Shown in pieces: positions 47,021 through 60,170 of a DNA stretch of 64,000 bases. The notes below the pieces were generated by a model. That model did no database searches and was not told the origin of the DNA. It was given only the letters and a program-made list of their open reading frames with translations. The stretch is from Chloranthus sessilifolius (Eukaryota; Streptophyta; Magnoliopsida; Chloranthales; Chloranthaceae): the NCBI GenBank assembly GCA_021018995.1, contig CM037584.1, positions 144,043,317 to 144,107,316 of the forward strand. The letters run 5' to 3'. A program made the position numbers and the translations under genes. How positions within the stretch are numbered: position 1 is the first letter of the stretch; the number at the start of each line of letters is the position of its first letter.

Positions 47021-47055
<35 letters not shown>
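47021..47055. repeat. (TA)n microsatellite
   Basis: TA dinucleotide run between the CACTA-like end and LTR-like sequence G. Confidence 0.95.
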
Positions 47056-47057
<2 letters not shown>

Positions 47058-47059
47058 CA

Positions 47060-48315
47060 CTCCCCCTTTCCCAAAGGCACTCCGATCCTATTGAGCCCTT
47101 CGTACCTGACGAAATTCGGGCGACGTAATAGCTCAATTCAAGGATAGAGGGAAAGTAAAGAAGGTAAAGGAATAGAGGGGAGAGCCGGAGCTCTCGAGCC
47201 CTTGTAGCACGGCTGTGGATCTTCACGCGAGAGCGTCTTCCATGAGCTTCTGAAAGTAAATGGATTAAAGGGTAGGTCTTAAACTCTAAGGTTTAGGAGC
47301 TAGAGGGAAGGGGAGATGGACTAAGGCTTTGGTCTCACCTAAACTCAAGGATTGATGGTGGAAAATTGGGATTTAATGAGCAAAAGGGTGCTGGAATTTT
47401 GAGGGGTTAAGTGCTGGAAAATGGAGGGAAGAGCTCCCTAAAATTGTTCTCTTTTTGGAAAATTTTCAACCCTTTAATCAAGGAGGGGTGACTCTCTATT
47501 TATAGAAGAGGACAGGATTAGTGGAGGGTTAAAGGGCTAATTGGATTAGCAATTAGGTAATAGGAATCTAAGGTTTTCTAGGTTATCTAGGGCTTTGATA
47601 GGTGGGAATTGGGTTTCAATGGTAGATGATAGAGTGGGGTTCTAAGTGGAAAAAGGGTTAAAAAGAAGGCTAGTGGGGGTGCAACAGTCCTAACGAAACC
47701 AACTCCAATGGATGGGGTGGTCAACAAGTCAAACTTCAAATTCAAAATCTAACCAAATCCCCAAAAATCATAGTTCCTAAGCCTAGCGTGTGAATTAGAA
47801 ATGCTAGGTATGGGAACAGTATTCTCTAAGAATCTTGGAGGTTCAGAACCCGCCATGGGGCCCACAAAAGCAAAATTTTACCTAGCATGTCTATTAGATA
47901 CGCTAGGCCAAAATCTGCCAAAATTGACCTAGCGTGTGTAATACACACGCTAGGCTAATTTCCTACTTTTCAGCCCAATTTTCAAACCGTCATAACTTTT
48001 GGTATACAACTCGGATTGAGGCGATTCTTGGCTCATTGGAAAGCTGGGAATATCCTCTTTCTGATAGAATAGTCTCAGTTCTATTAGTGATCTATATAAA
48101 CTTTGGCACTCCCCTTTTCAATCACTACCCGGGAGGGTTTAAAATGGGTTTAGGAGGGGTTCTATAGGTTAGGCTTGATTCTTAAGGGTCGGGGATAGAC
48201 TTCTACAAATTAAGTTAAGTTTTAAGGGTTTGAAAAGTGCTCTCGGCAGCACGGAGGGTACACCTTCCTCGAAGTGTAAGTTAATCGAGCCTTAGGTCAA
48301 ATTTGGGTGTCTACA
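47060..48315 (-). repeat. LTR-like sequence G
   Basis: On the minus strand it starts TGTAGACACCCAAATTTG at 48315, a common start of plant gypsy LTRs. It contains no coding homology and three hairpins with CCTAGCG arms (47782-47954). The left boundary is uncertain: CTTTC at 47066-47070 and 48316-48320 could be a target duplication, but the inner end would then not be CA. Likely a solo or truncated LTR. The open frame at 47934-48167 has no resemblance to known proteins. Confidence 0.5.
47782..47954. repeat. Three CCTAGCG hairpins in LTR-like G
   Basis: Located at 47782-47808, 47881-47907 and 47928-47954. The last is near perfect: CCTAGCGTGTGT, loop AAT, ACACACGCTAGG. The other two have a few arm mismatches. 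Confidence 0.88.
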
Positions 48316-48399
48316 CTTTCAAATCAAGATTTGAACATGACCTTACTTCTGAGAATGAATATCTCTCCATTCTGATCAAAGTAATGCACTACGTGAAAA

Positions 48400-48850
48400 T
48401 CGACAAAAAACAACGGCCCAAAACCGTTGTAAATATCATAAGCAACAGTTTTACGCCATTGTAAGGGCTGTTGTTTATAGAGCAGTGGCTTTCATAAACA
48501 ATGGCCCAAAATCATTGTTTATTTACCAGATAAACTACAGTCCATGTCCGTTGCAAAATAACAGTGTTTTTAAGCCATAGTTTTAATAAAAAAAGCGTTG
48601 TTATTGTTCTTCAAAAACGACGATCTAAATCAGTGGTATATGTAAACAACACCGATGAGCCGTTGTTAATTTCCTCCAAGAAACAACGGTTATGGACCGT
48701 TGTTTGTGGCTATTACAAAATAACAATAATATTGAGTCGTTGTTTCTAATGGGAAAAAGGTTGTTATTTTTATTCCAAAATCACGGCCTAAATCAATGGT
48801 ATATGAAAACAACTGTTATGGACCGTTTTTTTTTTTTTTTTTTTTTTAAA
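48400..48850. repeat. Subterminal repeats of the CACTA element
   Basis: Many copies of AAAACCGTTGT, AACAACGG and their inverses (for example CAACGGTTATGGACCGTTGT at about 48684). These are the usual transposase binding sites of CACTA elements. A T homopolymer follows at 48828-48847. Confidence 0.85.
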
Positions 48851-49959
48851 TGCACAGCTTCTTTTTTTTACTGTAATTAGAGCCCTTTTACCTGTTACAA
48901 ATATTGTATCAACTACATATCACTCTACGAGGGAAAAAGTTTATAATCCATTCAACTAAATGCAAATATAATAAGCCAAAAATAAAATTATTCAGCAACA
49001 TCATATTAATACATTCAACACCATCTTATTAAAATATTCAAATATATTATATTAATATATTTAACAACATCCTATAAACACATTGAACATCGCCGTATTC
49101 GACCATGACTCGGGTTGCCAATAAACCTAATGACATAAAATTTTAATGTCTCATTGCTTGACACCTTTGATTGAGTACCTTTCAACTCGTTGTCGAGATG
49201 ACTTTTCTTTTATGATTTGTCTGCCCATTTCTGATATGGGTCTTGTATGTTTTCAACTTGCACCCAGCTCCCATACCACGAGTTTTCCTGCCATAAAAAC
49301 AAACTCAGTCACATTAACAAATTTCATAATAAAATGATACTCAAAGTTTGCATATGTTTAAGAAAAACAAAAAGTGTGCGTAAGAGAAACTTGCATAAGA
49401 ATTTTTATATAATTACATTAGGAGCTTAAATTGGAAAAGGAATAGAGAGCTTATGGACTGTTAGTGATGATTCAGATCTAAATGATGAACCCATACACCA
49501 TACGCCAACACATGTTAGACAGCTCATACAGACGACACTACAATAGAAAGGAAATCAGAAATTTGATGTTACAAAATTGGCTTTAGATCACCCCAATTAC
49601 CCAGTGGCAAAAACTTATTTAACAGATTAACCAACAGCTTACAAATTTGGATTTAGCTGTAGGGAGTTTAGCTCAATATCAAAACAGCAAACCAACGACA
49701 ACAATATTTATAGGAAGAAAATCCATGCTTGGACTGCATGTGGGTACTCTGTACTCCATGTTAGGTAACAAGGCATTTTGGTATTTTTTTCCAAAAGACG
49801 GGAATTTTAGGTACACATTGGTAAAAGAAATATTTTTCTCAAAACAATGGATTTTGTTTATACTCTGTCATCCGATCTATATTAGATGACAACTGGGTTC
49901 CTAGCTTCATGAATGGCAAGGCTCTCCATTGTCATGTAGTGCTCCATGCACTACATGAC

Positions 49960-49994
<35 letters not shown>

Positions 49995-50077
49995 CTACGG
50001 ACACCCACTGAAAGGTCTGCAATGAATGCATCCTCTGTTTCTCCACTGCATCCAATAAATGGAATTGAAAGTTTGAT
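48851..50077. other. Noncoding interior of CACTA element, left part
   Basis: AT-rich, no recognisable gene; a (TA)n tract at 49968-49990. Open frames at 49146-49337, 49247-49429 and 49647-49889 show no family resemblance. Confidence 0.6.
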
Positions 50078-50760
50078 TTGGAATTTCAAACAACATACAG
50101 AATAAATGGAATTAAAATGGTGCCACACATAGAACTGAAATGGGTTTCAAGATGCATACTATGCAGGGAAAATGCTGAAACAGATGATCATCTATTCTTT
50201 GAATGTCCATGGATATGGACATCAATCCTTGCAAGATTGAACATTAATAAAACTATCCTTTATAATATCGAATTGGAAATAGAGGACCTTATGGCTAAGG
50301 CTAAAGGTAATGGCAGGGCAATGGAAATAACAAGATTGGCATTTTCGGGAACCATTTGGAATGAAAGGAACAGAAGAATCTTCGAGGAGGTGACAATGGA
50401 TAGAAAATATTTACTTAAAAGAATTGTGGAGGAAATGATCTTCAGGATTGATGGGGCATTGGAAATGGAAGATGACAGTGAAAGGGTTATTACAGATAAC
50501 TGGGATCTTCGACATCCTAGAGAGAGCAGTGAGGTGAGGTCTTATAGATGAGAGAAACCAAAAGAACGTGTTATTAAAGTTAACACCGAAGGAATCATAA
50601 TTGGGACTCAGGCGGGAATAGCTACTATTTTTAAAAATTCCACTGGTCATTTGGTCCATGTCATTGCTGAGAAGAGATCCTCGAGTGATATTTTATTGGG
50701 GGAAATTCATGCAGCTCAGTTTGGTGTTGGAATGAATAAGCTCCTTAGTGGAATGTGAAT
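50078..50760 (+). pseudogene. LINE (L1-type) 3' fragment: zf-RVT and RNase H start
   Basis: The open part (50078-50551) has the Cys/His motif CILCRENAETDDHLFFEC followed by PWIWTSIL, the zinc-binding region that follows reverse transcriptase in plant LINEs, and AFSGTIWNERNRRIFEE. After a TGA at 50550 the same direction continues with VIKVNTEGIIIGTQAGIATI and LGEIHAAQFGVG, an RNase H-like domain. RT itself and the endonuclease are absent. LINE insertions are usually 5'-truncated, which fits. No poly(A) tail was clearly identified. Confidence 0.8.
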
Positions 50761-52050
50761 TTGATTCACTAGTCAATATTATTAATTCATACTAAGCTTC
50801 AGTGTAATAGACCTGCTGGTATGCTTGCTCAACTTGGATAGGATGCAAGTTCAGTCATCCAATGGACTGATCTGGAGGATGTTCCCATTTCCTGTTTATC
50901 CCTTATTCATGACGATTTTAATTCTTTCTATTCTCTTCTTCTATTATATTTTTGGAGCTTTAATTGAGAGGTGAGGACCTCAGCAACCTCAGTTTAACTT
51001 TTGGAAAAAAGGGAATTAACACCCAGTCGATGGTAAAAACAAGTCTATGACAAGATTTGTTTTTTAATAACGAATTCTAGGATAAGAATGCTGCATGACA
51101 TTAGAGACAAGATAATAGGTTGGATTGTTCTTCACAAAGAATGAAAAGGCCATAGCGGGGACATGATTAGAAGCACTGGAAAGCATGTCTCTTAGATGAT
51201 TGGGATATTTGGCCGGAAAGAAATAACAAAGTTTTTTGGATTAGGTTTAGCCATAAGATTACATAAAAAATTGGAAGAGTGGCTACCATTCATTTTTTAC
51301 TAGTCTGGAATCCAAACATTGCATATGCAATAAACAAATTCCCCATGAGAATGTTCTTGAGATTGTCCCAAGCAGATCGTAAAAGAGTTTTTAAAATGGT
51401 GCCACACATACAGAATTGATGACCCAATCTCAATTAGTCTACACTAGCTCGGTTGCTCCTCTCCATAGGAGCTTAGGTCTCTTAGTTAGTGTCTCACACA
51501 CAAGTTTGACTCGCCATGTGGGCATAGAAAATCTAAGTTTTTAGAACGCTATAGCCTTCTAATGATAAAATATTTGTCGCTTCCATACAGAGCTTGAAAT
51601 ATGACAGAAAAATTACTTATGATGACGAAAAAATTATCAATTAGCAATTGCAAAAACTATCAATTAGCAATTAGCAATTGAAATATAGTAAATAAGATAT
51701 ACTAAGAGGCCCAAGGCGAGTTCTTAAAATGGGGCCCCTGTTTCATATTATTTTATAATATATAAAAAATTTGCCACATTTTTTTTTCAAAAAAAATAAA
51801 CTTGACCATTTGACCATTCTTGTCGCATTTGGTCAAAGGTTGACTCAAACTTCCGTTGAGGAATATTGCGAGTCCAAGCTAGGTTTGCTTGCCATCATCT
51901 GGAAATCCAAAGTTGATATTATCCAATTGAAAGAAATAGGAGGATGGACATGCACATCACGTAAATTTGGGTAGACAAACATACATATATACATAAATAG
52001 AACAATTGCCAGAAAGAACTGGTTTTCAAATAAAATAGTTCAAGCCATAC
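50761..52050. other. Noncoding interior of CACTA element, middle part
   Basis: No clear gene. A 13-base word, AAAATGGTGCCAC, is shared between 50115 and 51394, so a piece of LINE-flanking sequence may be duplicated. The last part (51960-52050) reads as intron next to the exon at 52051. Confidence 0.5.
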
Positions 52051-52236
52051 CTTAAGCATCAGGCAAGGACGAGACACAACAAACCCAAAGGCCACAACGA
52101 GAGTAATTGCAGACACAGCAGCACCAACGAAAGGGGGATATAATTTCAAACTAGCAACAACACCCCAGCCCTCAATTGCCAATGCAATTCCATTTAAAGC
52201 AAGGAAAGCAGCACCGTCAAAGAATGAATTTAGCAA
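52051..52236 (-). pseudogene. Captured exon resembling No Exine Formation 1 (NEF1)-like membrane protein
   Basis: Minus strand encodes a hydrophobic stretch: AAFLALNGIALAIEGWGVVA, SLKLYPPFVGAAVSAITLVV, AFGFVVSRPCLMLK, then AAG followed by GTATGG, a good splice donor. Two predicted membrane segments are visible. From memory this resembles the C-terminal transmembrane part of plant NEF1-like proteins. Only this exon is visible; the open frame running past the donor to 51919 is intron. Identification needs a protein search. Confidence 0.6.
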
Positions 52237-53552
52237 GCATCAAAAACGAGCCAATATAGAAAACAATTGAATTCTAAGACTATGCATAGGAAAAAGCTTC
52301 TAGCAATGAAAGAGCGAAAATGTTGTATGGGTGTTAGGCTTAAATGCACACAAGGAATATTGGTCTCTGATTCGCCCATAAAATCATCGGGGCCATTCAT
52401 TTCATATGAAAATAACTATGACATCCTTGATAGGCTTAGCCTTTTTAATGGCAAGGAAAGGGCTAACATCGATGCCACAGACATGGGCCCACACTCAAGA
52501 CTTTCTCACTTGGTTTTAAAACGCGACTCGAAGGGCTAACATCCTAGAAGCTTAAATTGGGATAGAGATCATATGACATATATATCAAAGATCAATCAGC
52601 AGAAGGGAAATGGCTGGGACGGGATGATGTTCTTCAAATAGTCGGCAAAAATAATTGGCCTTTTCATTTTCTTGTCTTATGTACACGTCTTTTTTATCCC
52701 TTTCTTGGGCTCAAGTTTGTCACGATTATATCCTCTAGCTATATGAACATACAAGCTCTGTTTCGTATGTTCCTGATTCATGGATAGTCCCACTTCATGG
52801 AAATGGCTCAGGGTGGAAAGTTACTAAATATGGGCAAGTAACTAGACACCACCACAACATAGTGTTTTTGGCATGTTCCTGTTTAGGTAATGGTAATATA
52901 AGAACATACATCTCCCTCGAAGATTCAACTAATTACGTCACTAGAGTCTGCACATACTAAAAATTATGTTGTTCCGAAACGACAATTAGGAAGCTTTTCA
53001 ATGCATAAAAAACCTCGACAATAAATGATTGAAAAGAATAGATATGGGCATGGCTTGGTGTAAAACCACAGTAGTCCAATGTAATAATAACTCCTAAATA
53101 CCTGATTTTAATTAAACACTATAAATACTAGAAAACAGATTTAAAGCTTTTATGTCAGAATTTTATTAGTTTATATAGTGAACTTGTAATTAGTCAAATT
53201 CCAAAGCCTATAAGTGAATAAGATGCAGAAATTTGAGTGGTACTAATACAGAGACCTTGAGTAATCTATAGAGACTTAGAATGGTATTGTGCGTCTTCTA
53301 ATGAACTCAAAAAAATAGAAAATTGCTTTACAATACAAGAAAAAGGCATTAGGAAAACATATCATGGTTGTCAGTGATGTGAATAGCAACTTTTTCTTGC
53401 TCCAAGCCTTGTTTGATCAATCGAGTATGATAGGCCTGCCACTCCAACTACCTTTTCTTCTCCACAGAAAAAACCTTACTCTCCCACAAAAAATAAGCAT
53501 CTAATAGCCTATGATCCTTTTCTTTCACAAGATATAAGAATAACAATAATTT
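52237..53552. other. Noncoding interior of CACTA element, right part
   Basis: AT-rich with no recognisable coding sequence. The open frame at 52267-52539 is of no known family. Confidence 0.5.
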
Positions 53553-54080
53553 CTAACCAAAATTGACTAAAAGATAAAGAAAACCATAAATAGGTATCAG
53601 ATCCACTAACCTTCTTCTTCTATTTTCCTCCACCTGATTTATCACGTTTTGAAGATGGAGCCGAGTCGATTCTGCAGTTTCGAAGATGTGGGAGAACCCC
53701 ATTTCAGAGCTGCTTGAGATCAGTGCATGGTATCGAGCTGATTCCACGAATCTTGGGACGTTGAAGGGCCGTCGGCTTGTGAATTGCTAGGGTTGACGAA
53801 TAGTGGATTCTATATGAGGGTTTTTGAGTGAAATATTGGAGAGATCAAAAGCTATGTAGGGCTGTGACCAAATGATGAGCACGAAGTCGAAGAACAAGAA
53901 GAAGAGGCAATAGGGTTCCGACATTTGGATAAGACGAAGAAGAAGCATTAGTGAAGAAGACGACTGCGCTCGCTCGCTAGGGTATTTGGGCGATAGTGAA
54001 AAATGCAGCAGCGCGTGCTCAAGTTTTTTTAAAAAAGGGTATTTAGGCACCCAATTTCTTTTTGGAAGAAAGGTCACAAG
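53553..54080 (-). pseudogene. Unidentified exon-like piece in CACTA element
   Basis: Minus strand from about 54077: a C/T-rich leader, then at 53747-53615 an open piece SARYHALISSSSEMGFSHIF, STRLHLQNVINQVEENRRRR followed by GTTAGTGG, a possible donor. It looks like a 5' UTR plus first exon, either of captured host origin or of the element's own gene. I do not recognise the protein. Confidence 0.4.
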
Positions 54081-54239
54081 TTCGACCCTGCTTGCTTACA
54101 AAAAATAGCTTTTAGTGGCCCGTTGCATTCCCTATACCTCTGTTTTGGGCTGTTGTATAAGTAAATTTATTTACAACGACCACAAACCATGGTTTTCTAA
54201 GAACAAGTGGCGTTGCTTATTTGGCATTTTCACGTAGTG

Positions 54240-54626
54240 TGATAAAATCAAATTCAGAAGAGCTTTGCTCCCATTTACTTATCGACAACCACCCATGCAC
54301 CAAAATTTGTATGATTAGGTTTCTAGGCAAGGGTGAGTATAATATCCCTGATATGTTTGGCATATTTTTCGTTTACCTCGGTAAGCGTATTCAGAAATTA
54401 TTGAAGGATTTTTCTGGATTTTTGGAAAGCTAAGGTTATGATGAGAATAATGGCCAAAGGACTTTGTCTCGAGATGTGTTCAAGTCATGTAATCGATAAC
54501 TTACACAATAAGGTAGGTGTTTGTGTTCAGCATCGGACACTTTTGCAAGTTAAGTGGATAAGTGGCAAATATAAAAAATCTAGATATTTGTTTGTTTGGT
54601 TTTTAGGTTATAAGAGAGATTGAAAG
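54240..54626. other. Flanking sequence between CACTA element and element E
   Basis: About 390 bp with an open frame on the plus strand but no known family. Sequence before LTR E ends GAAAG, the expected target duplication; its partner is outside the window. Confidence 0.6.
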
Positions 54627-56976
54627 TGTAACAACCCTAAAATCTAGAACACGAACCTAACTATTTCGATCTACGTGCCCGGCACGGAAATCGAGACCGA
54701 TTAAAAAAAAAATTTAGAATTTATATTAATTGAGATCAAGTTACACCATGGTTAGATGAGTTCACCTGTGTAATTTTCATTTGAATCGGAGTTGGGTAGA
54801 AAGTCAGTGTAGCACGTTGCGTCGTAGCGACCGTGTTCGTGCTCCACACCGGAACATAAGCTAAGGAAAACAGAAATATCTGTTTTGTAGCTTATAAGAG
54901 AAGGAAGGGAGAGGTAGAGGAAGTTCTTCTTCTTCTTCTTCTTCTTCCCCTTGCCCTAGTGTTCTAACAGCTAAGGAGTCTGTAGCTAGGTAGGTTTGCA
55001 AGAGGGTTTTTGTATGAAACAGGGTTAGTAGGATTGAAAGGTGAGTTTCCTAAGCTAGGGTATGTAGAGACCAATGGATTAAGCTTAGGTATGGGTTGTG
55101 TGTGTGAAGTGTACATCAACTGTGAGCTAAAGGTTGCTCGTCGAACTCGGATCGGTGATAAAACCCGAGAGCTTGATCCAAACCCTCATCCGAGTGTTTG
55201 TTAAACTCAAAAGGGCCCACAAAGAGGTGAGCTCCCTTGTTTAAAAATGGGCAGTTGGATGCCCTAAATATAGGTTTTATATGAATAGTTAAGATTTTAG
55301 TGGATTTTTAGAAGAAAAATAAGTTAGAAAAAATTTGGTTGGTGAACTCCATTAATGACTGAAAATTCGACATTGGTGATCGATCACCAAGGGTGTTGAT
55401 CGATCACTAAGTATGGAATTGATCGATCAACAGTGGTGGTGATGGATCAATCTATATAAACAGTAAAGGAACATTATGGCAGAGAGTTGGGGAGTTTTGG
55501 GTTAACATTGGTGATCGATCAACAAGGTATTGATCGATCAATCAACAAGGTATTGATCGATCAACCAACATGGTGATCGATCAATGGTGTACAATATACA
55601 TGTGTGGGTGCTTTGGTGATCGATCAACAGTGGTGTTGATCGATCAATGAAGAGTTCATTGATCGATCAACAAGGTATTGATCGATCAATAAACCCTGTT
55701 TTCAGACAGTTAGAAAAAGTATATGTAAGAACCACTGGACATTGTGCCAGTTCACAATCTGTCACTCTAACACCTAGAGTAACATGTTTATGGTCTAGGA
55801 TCAGACTAAGATGCCTTGAAAAAGCTTTGGATTTGCTTAGAAGGAGCTTGATCCGAGGTAGGGGAATTCAACCGAAATTGCATTTATTTTTGATCTCATG
55901 GTTTATATCTGTCATACACATCTCAGCATAGTTTAATTCTGTTTTAAAAGCATGTTTAGCATATGTATGAGCATTCTATTCTGTACTTGATCCGACATTT
56001 GACATCCGCATCCGGAATCAATTACATTAAGTATGATAAGTATGCATGTGATTTGAGGTTTAATATTCAAAAATCCCACCGACTTCGGGCGGTATATCCG
56101 CTTCGAGCACACTTGTGCATTTTCTTTGTAATCCTCGGCACAATTGCACTCCGGTGTGGGGCATTGTTGCAATTAAAAATTGTTCATGTGAACGATGGTT
56201 GGGATTTATCCATCGGACCAAATCGCTACCACGTGCTATACTCACGGGAGTTACTTAAGTATACTACACTAAGTCATTATATGTTGTATTCATCAATTCA
56301 TCGCTTTTGGATAAATGTCTCATGATTTATACATCATTTGCATAATTTCAGCTTTTGTTCTTTGATGACCATGTTATGCAATTAGGATGTAATTTTATTT
56401 GAATTCTTCTATTGAGCTAGGATGTAGCTCACCGCTTTTTGTAAACATTTAGGTTCGAGGCGTAGCTCCGGCTCGAGAGCGACCTGCACTATCACCGATC
56501 CTGAGGCTGAGGTTGAGGACGAGGAGACAGACACCCCAGCTGACGACTTTTACCCATAGACTGGGTATAGCTTAGACATTTTTGGGTTTGTACGTTGTTT
56601 GGAGACTTTGGATTATGTGTGCCTGGTGGCCACTTTTGTATTAACTTTTGTATATATTTTATTTCTTTTATAGTGTTATTATACATTCTATCGGAACCAT
56701 CATTGGGAACCATTGTTTGGGTGATGGATGACTGTTACCGATGGTTCTTTTTGGTTCCTTTTTGAGGATGTATACTTTCTACATTTATAAATGGAGGTTT
56801 CTCTATGTTTTTTTTTTTTTTTTACTTTTAGATTGATTTATTAGATGACTCTACTTGCCGCTGTGGGATTGTATCTGTATAATTCCGCTATATATACAGA
56901 TATTATGTGATTTGTCCTAGGGATCATCCAGTGTATGATCCTCGATTGATTGAAATCACGAAATTGATGTCATACA
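54627..56976 (+). repeat. 5' LTR of element E
   Basis: 2350 bp, TGTAACAACCC to GATGTCATACA. The end is set by the primer binding site that follows. Carries a GATCGATC palindrome array at 55377-55690, about 750 bases from the start, matching the position of the array in LTR C (586 bases from the start). Confidence 0.78.
55377..55690. repeat. GATCGATC palindrome array in LTR E
   Basis: About 12 units of GTGATCGATCAC, TTGATCGATCAA and variants such as TTGATCGATCAC, mostly in pairs. Confidence 0.93.
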
Positions 56977-56990
56977 GATGAGTATCGAGC
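56977..56990 (+). promoter_or_regulatory. Probable primer binding site of element E (tRNA-Met type, degenerate)
   Basis: GATGAGTATCGAGC, resembling TGGTATCAGAGC with small changes, followed by CTAGGCTTTAGG, as in other Tekay elements. Confidence 0.6.
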
Positions 56991-57075
56991 CTAGGCTTTA
57001 GGTTGAACTATGGGTTCATAACGATTGTTTTACAATCTATATGTCTTGATCAATGTTGTTGTTTTCAGACCGATT

Positions 57076-58318
57076 ATGGGCCCTAAGTTCGAGAGGAGGG
57101 CGCAGAGGTAGAACAGTCGAGAGATTCCTCCGAGGGATGTGCCCGAGGTCATAGGCTCGTCCGAGGGCTTGGAGTTCCTCTCACAAGCAAATGCGGTTCC
57201 ATTGGGACCCGGAGGAGGTAGAAGGAGAAGTGAAGAGAGGATGGGCGGTGTTGGAAGCATTAGCTACCAACGTCGCTCACAGACATTACCGCTTTAGCTC
57301 AACAGTGACTAGACCACCCCATCGACTGGTGGATTTGCGGAGTTTAGGAGAATGAGACCTCCTAACTTCTCAGTCAAACGGATCCCATTGAGGCGAAGGA
57401 TGGATAGAAGAGATGGAAAAGCTCTTTGAAGTGTTACGGTAATGACGAGAGAAAGTGCGTTGGGCCACTTTCAACCCGGATGGTGACGCGACCTTGGTGG
57501 AAGTCGGTGTCACGAATAGACAGAGAGAGTTTCCTCACACTCCTTGGACATGGGAGGAGTTTACTGAGGTATTCTATAATAAATACTTTCCTAAAATTGT
57601 GAGGCATCGGTGGAGGTGAAATTTATAGAGTCAAGCAAGGTGCAATGACACTGGATTATGGAGTCGAGTTCGATAGATTAGCTCGATTTGCACCTCAAAG
57701 ACGTAGCTCTGAGTGATGAGAGCTAGAAAGTTTCAGCTGGGGCTGAGACAAAATTTACAAAAGGATGTCGCCATGTGGGAAATGGAGACATATGAAGGAG
57801 TGATGGCCAAGGCACTCATAGCTGAAGAAGAAAACCAGAAGCAATTCTCTTGGAGGGACAAGCAGGCGAGAGAGAGACCATTCCAAGGGCAATCTCAGGA
57901 TACAGAGCAGAACAAGAGGGCTAGATTTTCCAGACCTCCGAGATACCCTACGCACTCTCGACCGGCGATTTCTTCAGGACCGAGTTCATATCAGAGAGCA
58001 GCAACGCCTACATCTTCCAGATCAGTTCGACCAGCTGGATCTTGTAGCGGGCCTCGACTGTGGACCTTCAAGAGTCTCGTCCTTCACTCCGGCCGCGATA
58101 TGTGCAAAGTGTGGGAAACCACACAAGACAGAGGACTGCAGGAGAGAGACAGGGGCATGCTTCAGGTGTGGCAAGATGGGCCATTTAATTAGGAATTGCC
58201 CTGAGGAGAGCAAGGAGCGGTCAGGATCGGTATCTACCCAAAGATCACGACCTGGTTCACGGCCGAGCTTATGCCGTTACCGCCACCGATGCTCTGACAT
58301 CAAATGACGTCATTCAAG
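57076..58318 (+). pseudogene. gag: gag of element E, frameshifted
   Basis: Begins ATGGGCCCTAAGTTCGAG, preceded by TTGTTGTTTTCAG, which could be a splice acceptor. Capsid-like segments include FRRMRPPNF, FTEVFYNKYFPK and MMRARKFQLGLRQNLQKDV. An Arg/Pro/Ser-rich linker follows. Two knuckles near 58088-58206: CAKCGKPHKTEDC and CFRCGKMGHLIRNC, in a frame different from the upstream open piece. Several single-base shifts break it, so it is not translatable as it stands. Confidence 0.82.
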
Positions 58319-58487
58319 GTATGATTAGAATTCAAGAGATATGGTGTTGTTTGATATAATGAATTGGAAAATTTGAAATATATAAATTAATTGATTTATT
58401 TTGATTATAATAGTATACATAAACCTACACATATAAGACGTTACAGTAATGTTGGTATTGGTATGTAGGTGAACTGAAATTGTATAG
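58319..58487 (+). other. Intron-like insertion between gag and protease in element E
   Basis: Coding homology stops at TSNDVIQ before GTATGATTAG and resumes at HRARALIDPGS after an AG (58468 or 58487). The inserted stretch is AT-rich with stops. GT-AG ends and AT-richness look like a spliceosomal intron, but the reading phase does not join cleanly at either AG. Confidence 0.45.
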
Positions 58488-59700
<1,213 letters not shown>

Positions 59701-60170
59701 GGAACAACCGAGGGCGAACAGAGGTCCGTAGTTTTCTTGGTTTGGCCGGATACTACAGACGATTCGTAGAGGGGTTCTCTAAACTATCAGGTCCACTCAC
59801 TCAGCTCACTAAGAAGAATGCTAGATTTGATTGGACTGATCAGTGTGAGAAGAGCTTCCAGGAATTGAAGACGCGTCTGACTACAGCACCAGTGTTGGCA
59901 ATACCTTCTGGCAGAGGAGGTTTTGCTATCTACAGTGACGCATCATATGGTGGTTTGGGTTGTGTCCTCAACCAGCACAAGAAGGTTATCGCTTATGGCT
60001 CTAGACAGTTGAAGGAGCATGAAAAGAATTATCCGACTCATGACTTAGAGTTGGCTGCGGTAATCTTTGCCTTGAAGATTTGGAGGCACTACTTGTACGG
60101 TGAGACGTTTGATATCTTCACCGACCACAAAAGCCTTAAGTATTTGTTTACCCAGAAGGACTTAAATATG

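Larger units (their letters stand above)
48387..54239. mobile_element. Non-autonomous CACTA element with gene and LINE cargo
   Basis: Left end CACTACGTGAAAAT at 48387; right end ATTTTCACGTAGTG at 54239, an inverted match of 14 bases. Subterminal repeats of the AACAACGGCCCAAAACCGTT type fill 48410-48840 and recur in reverse near 54130-54190 (TTTTGGGCTGTTGT). A perfect 3-bp duplication is not seen (ATG versus TGA), though TG flanks both sides. No transposase is present inside. It contains a LINE 3' fragment and at least one host gene fragment. Confidence 0.85.

Noticed and set aside
48387..54239. TSD for the CACTA element
   Set aside because: Adjacent triplets are ATG and TGA, not a match; only TG is shared, so no duplication is claimed.
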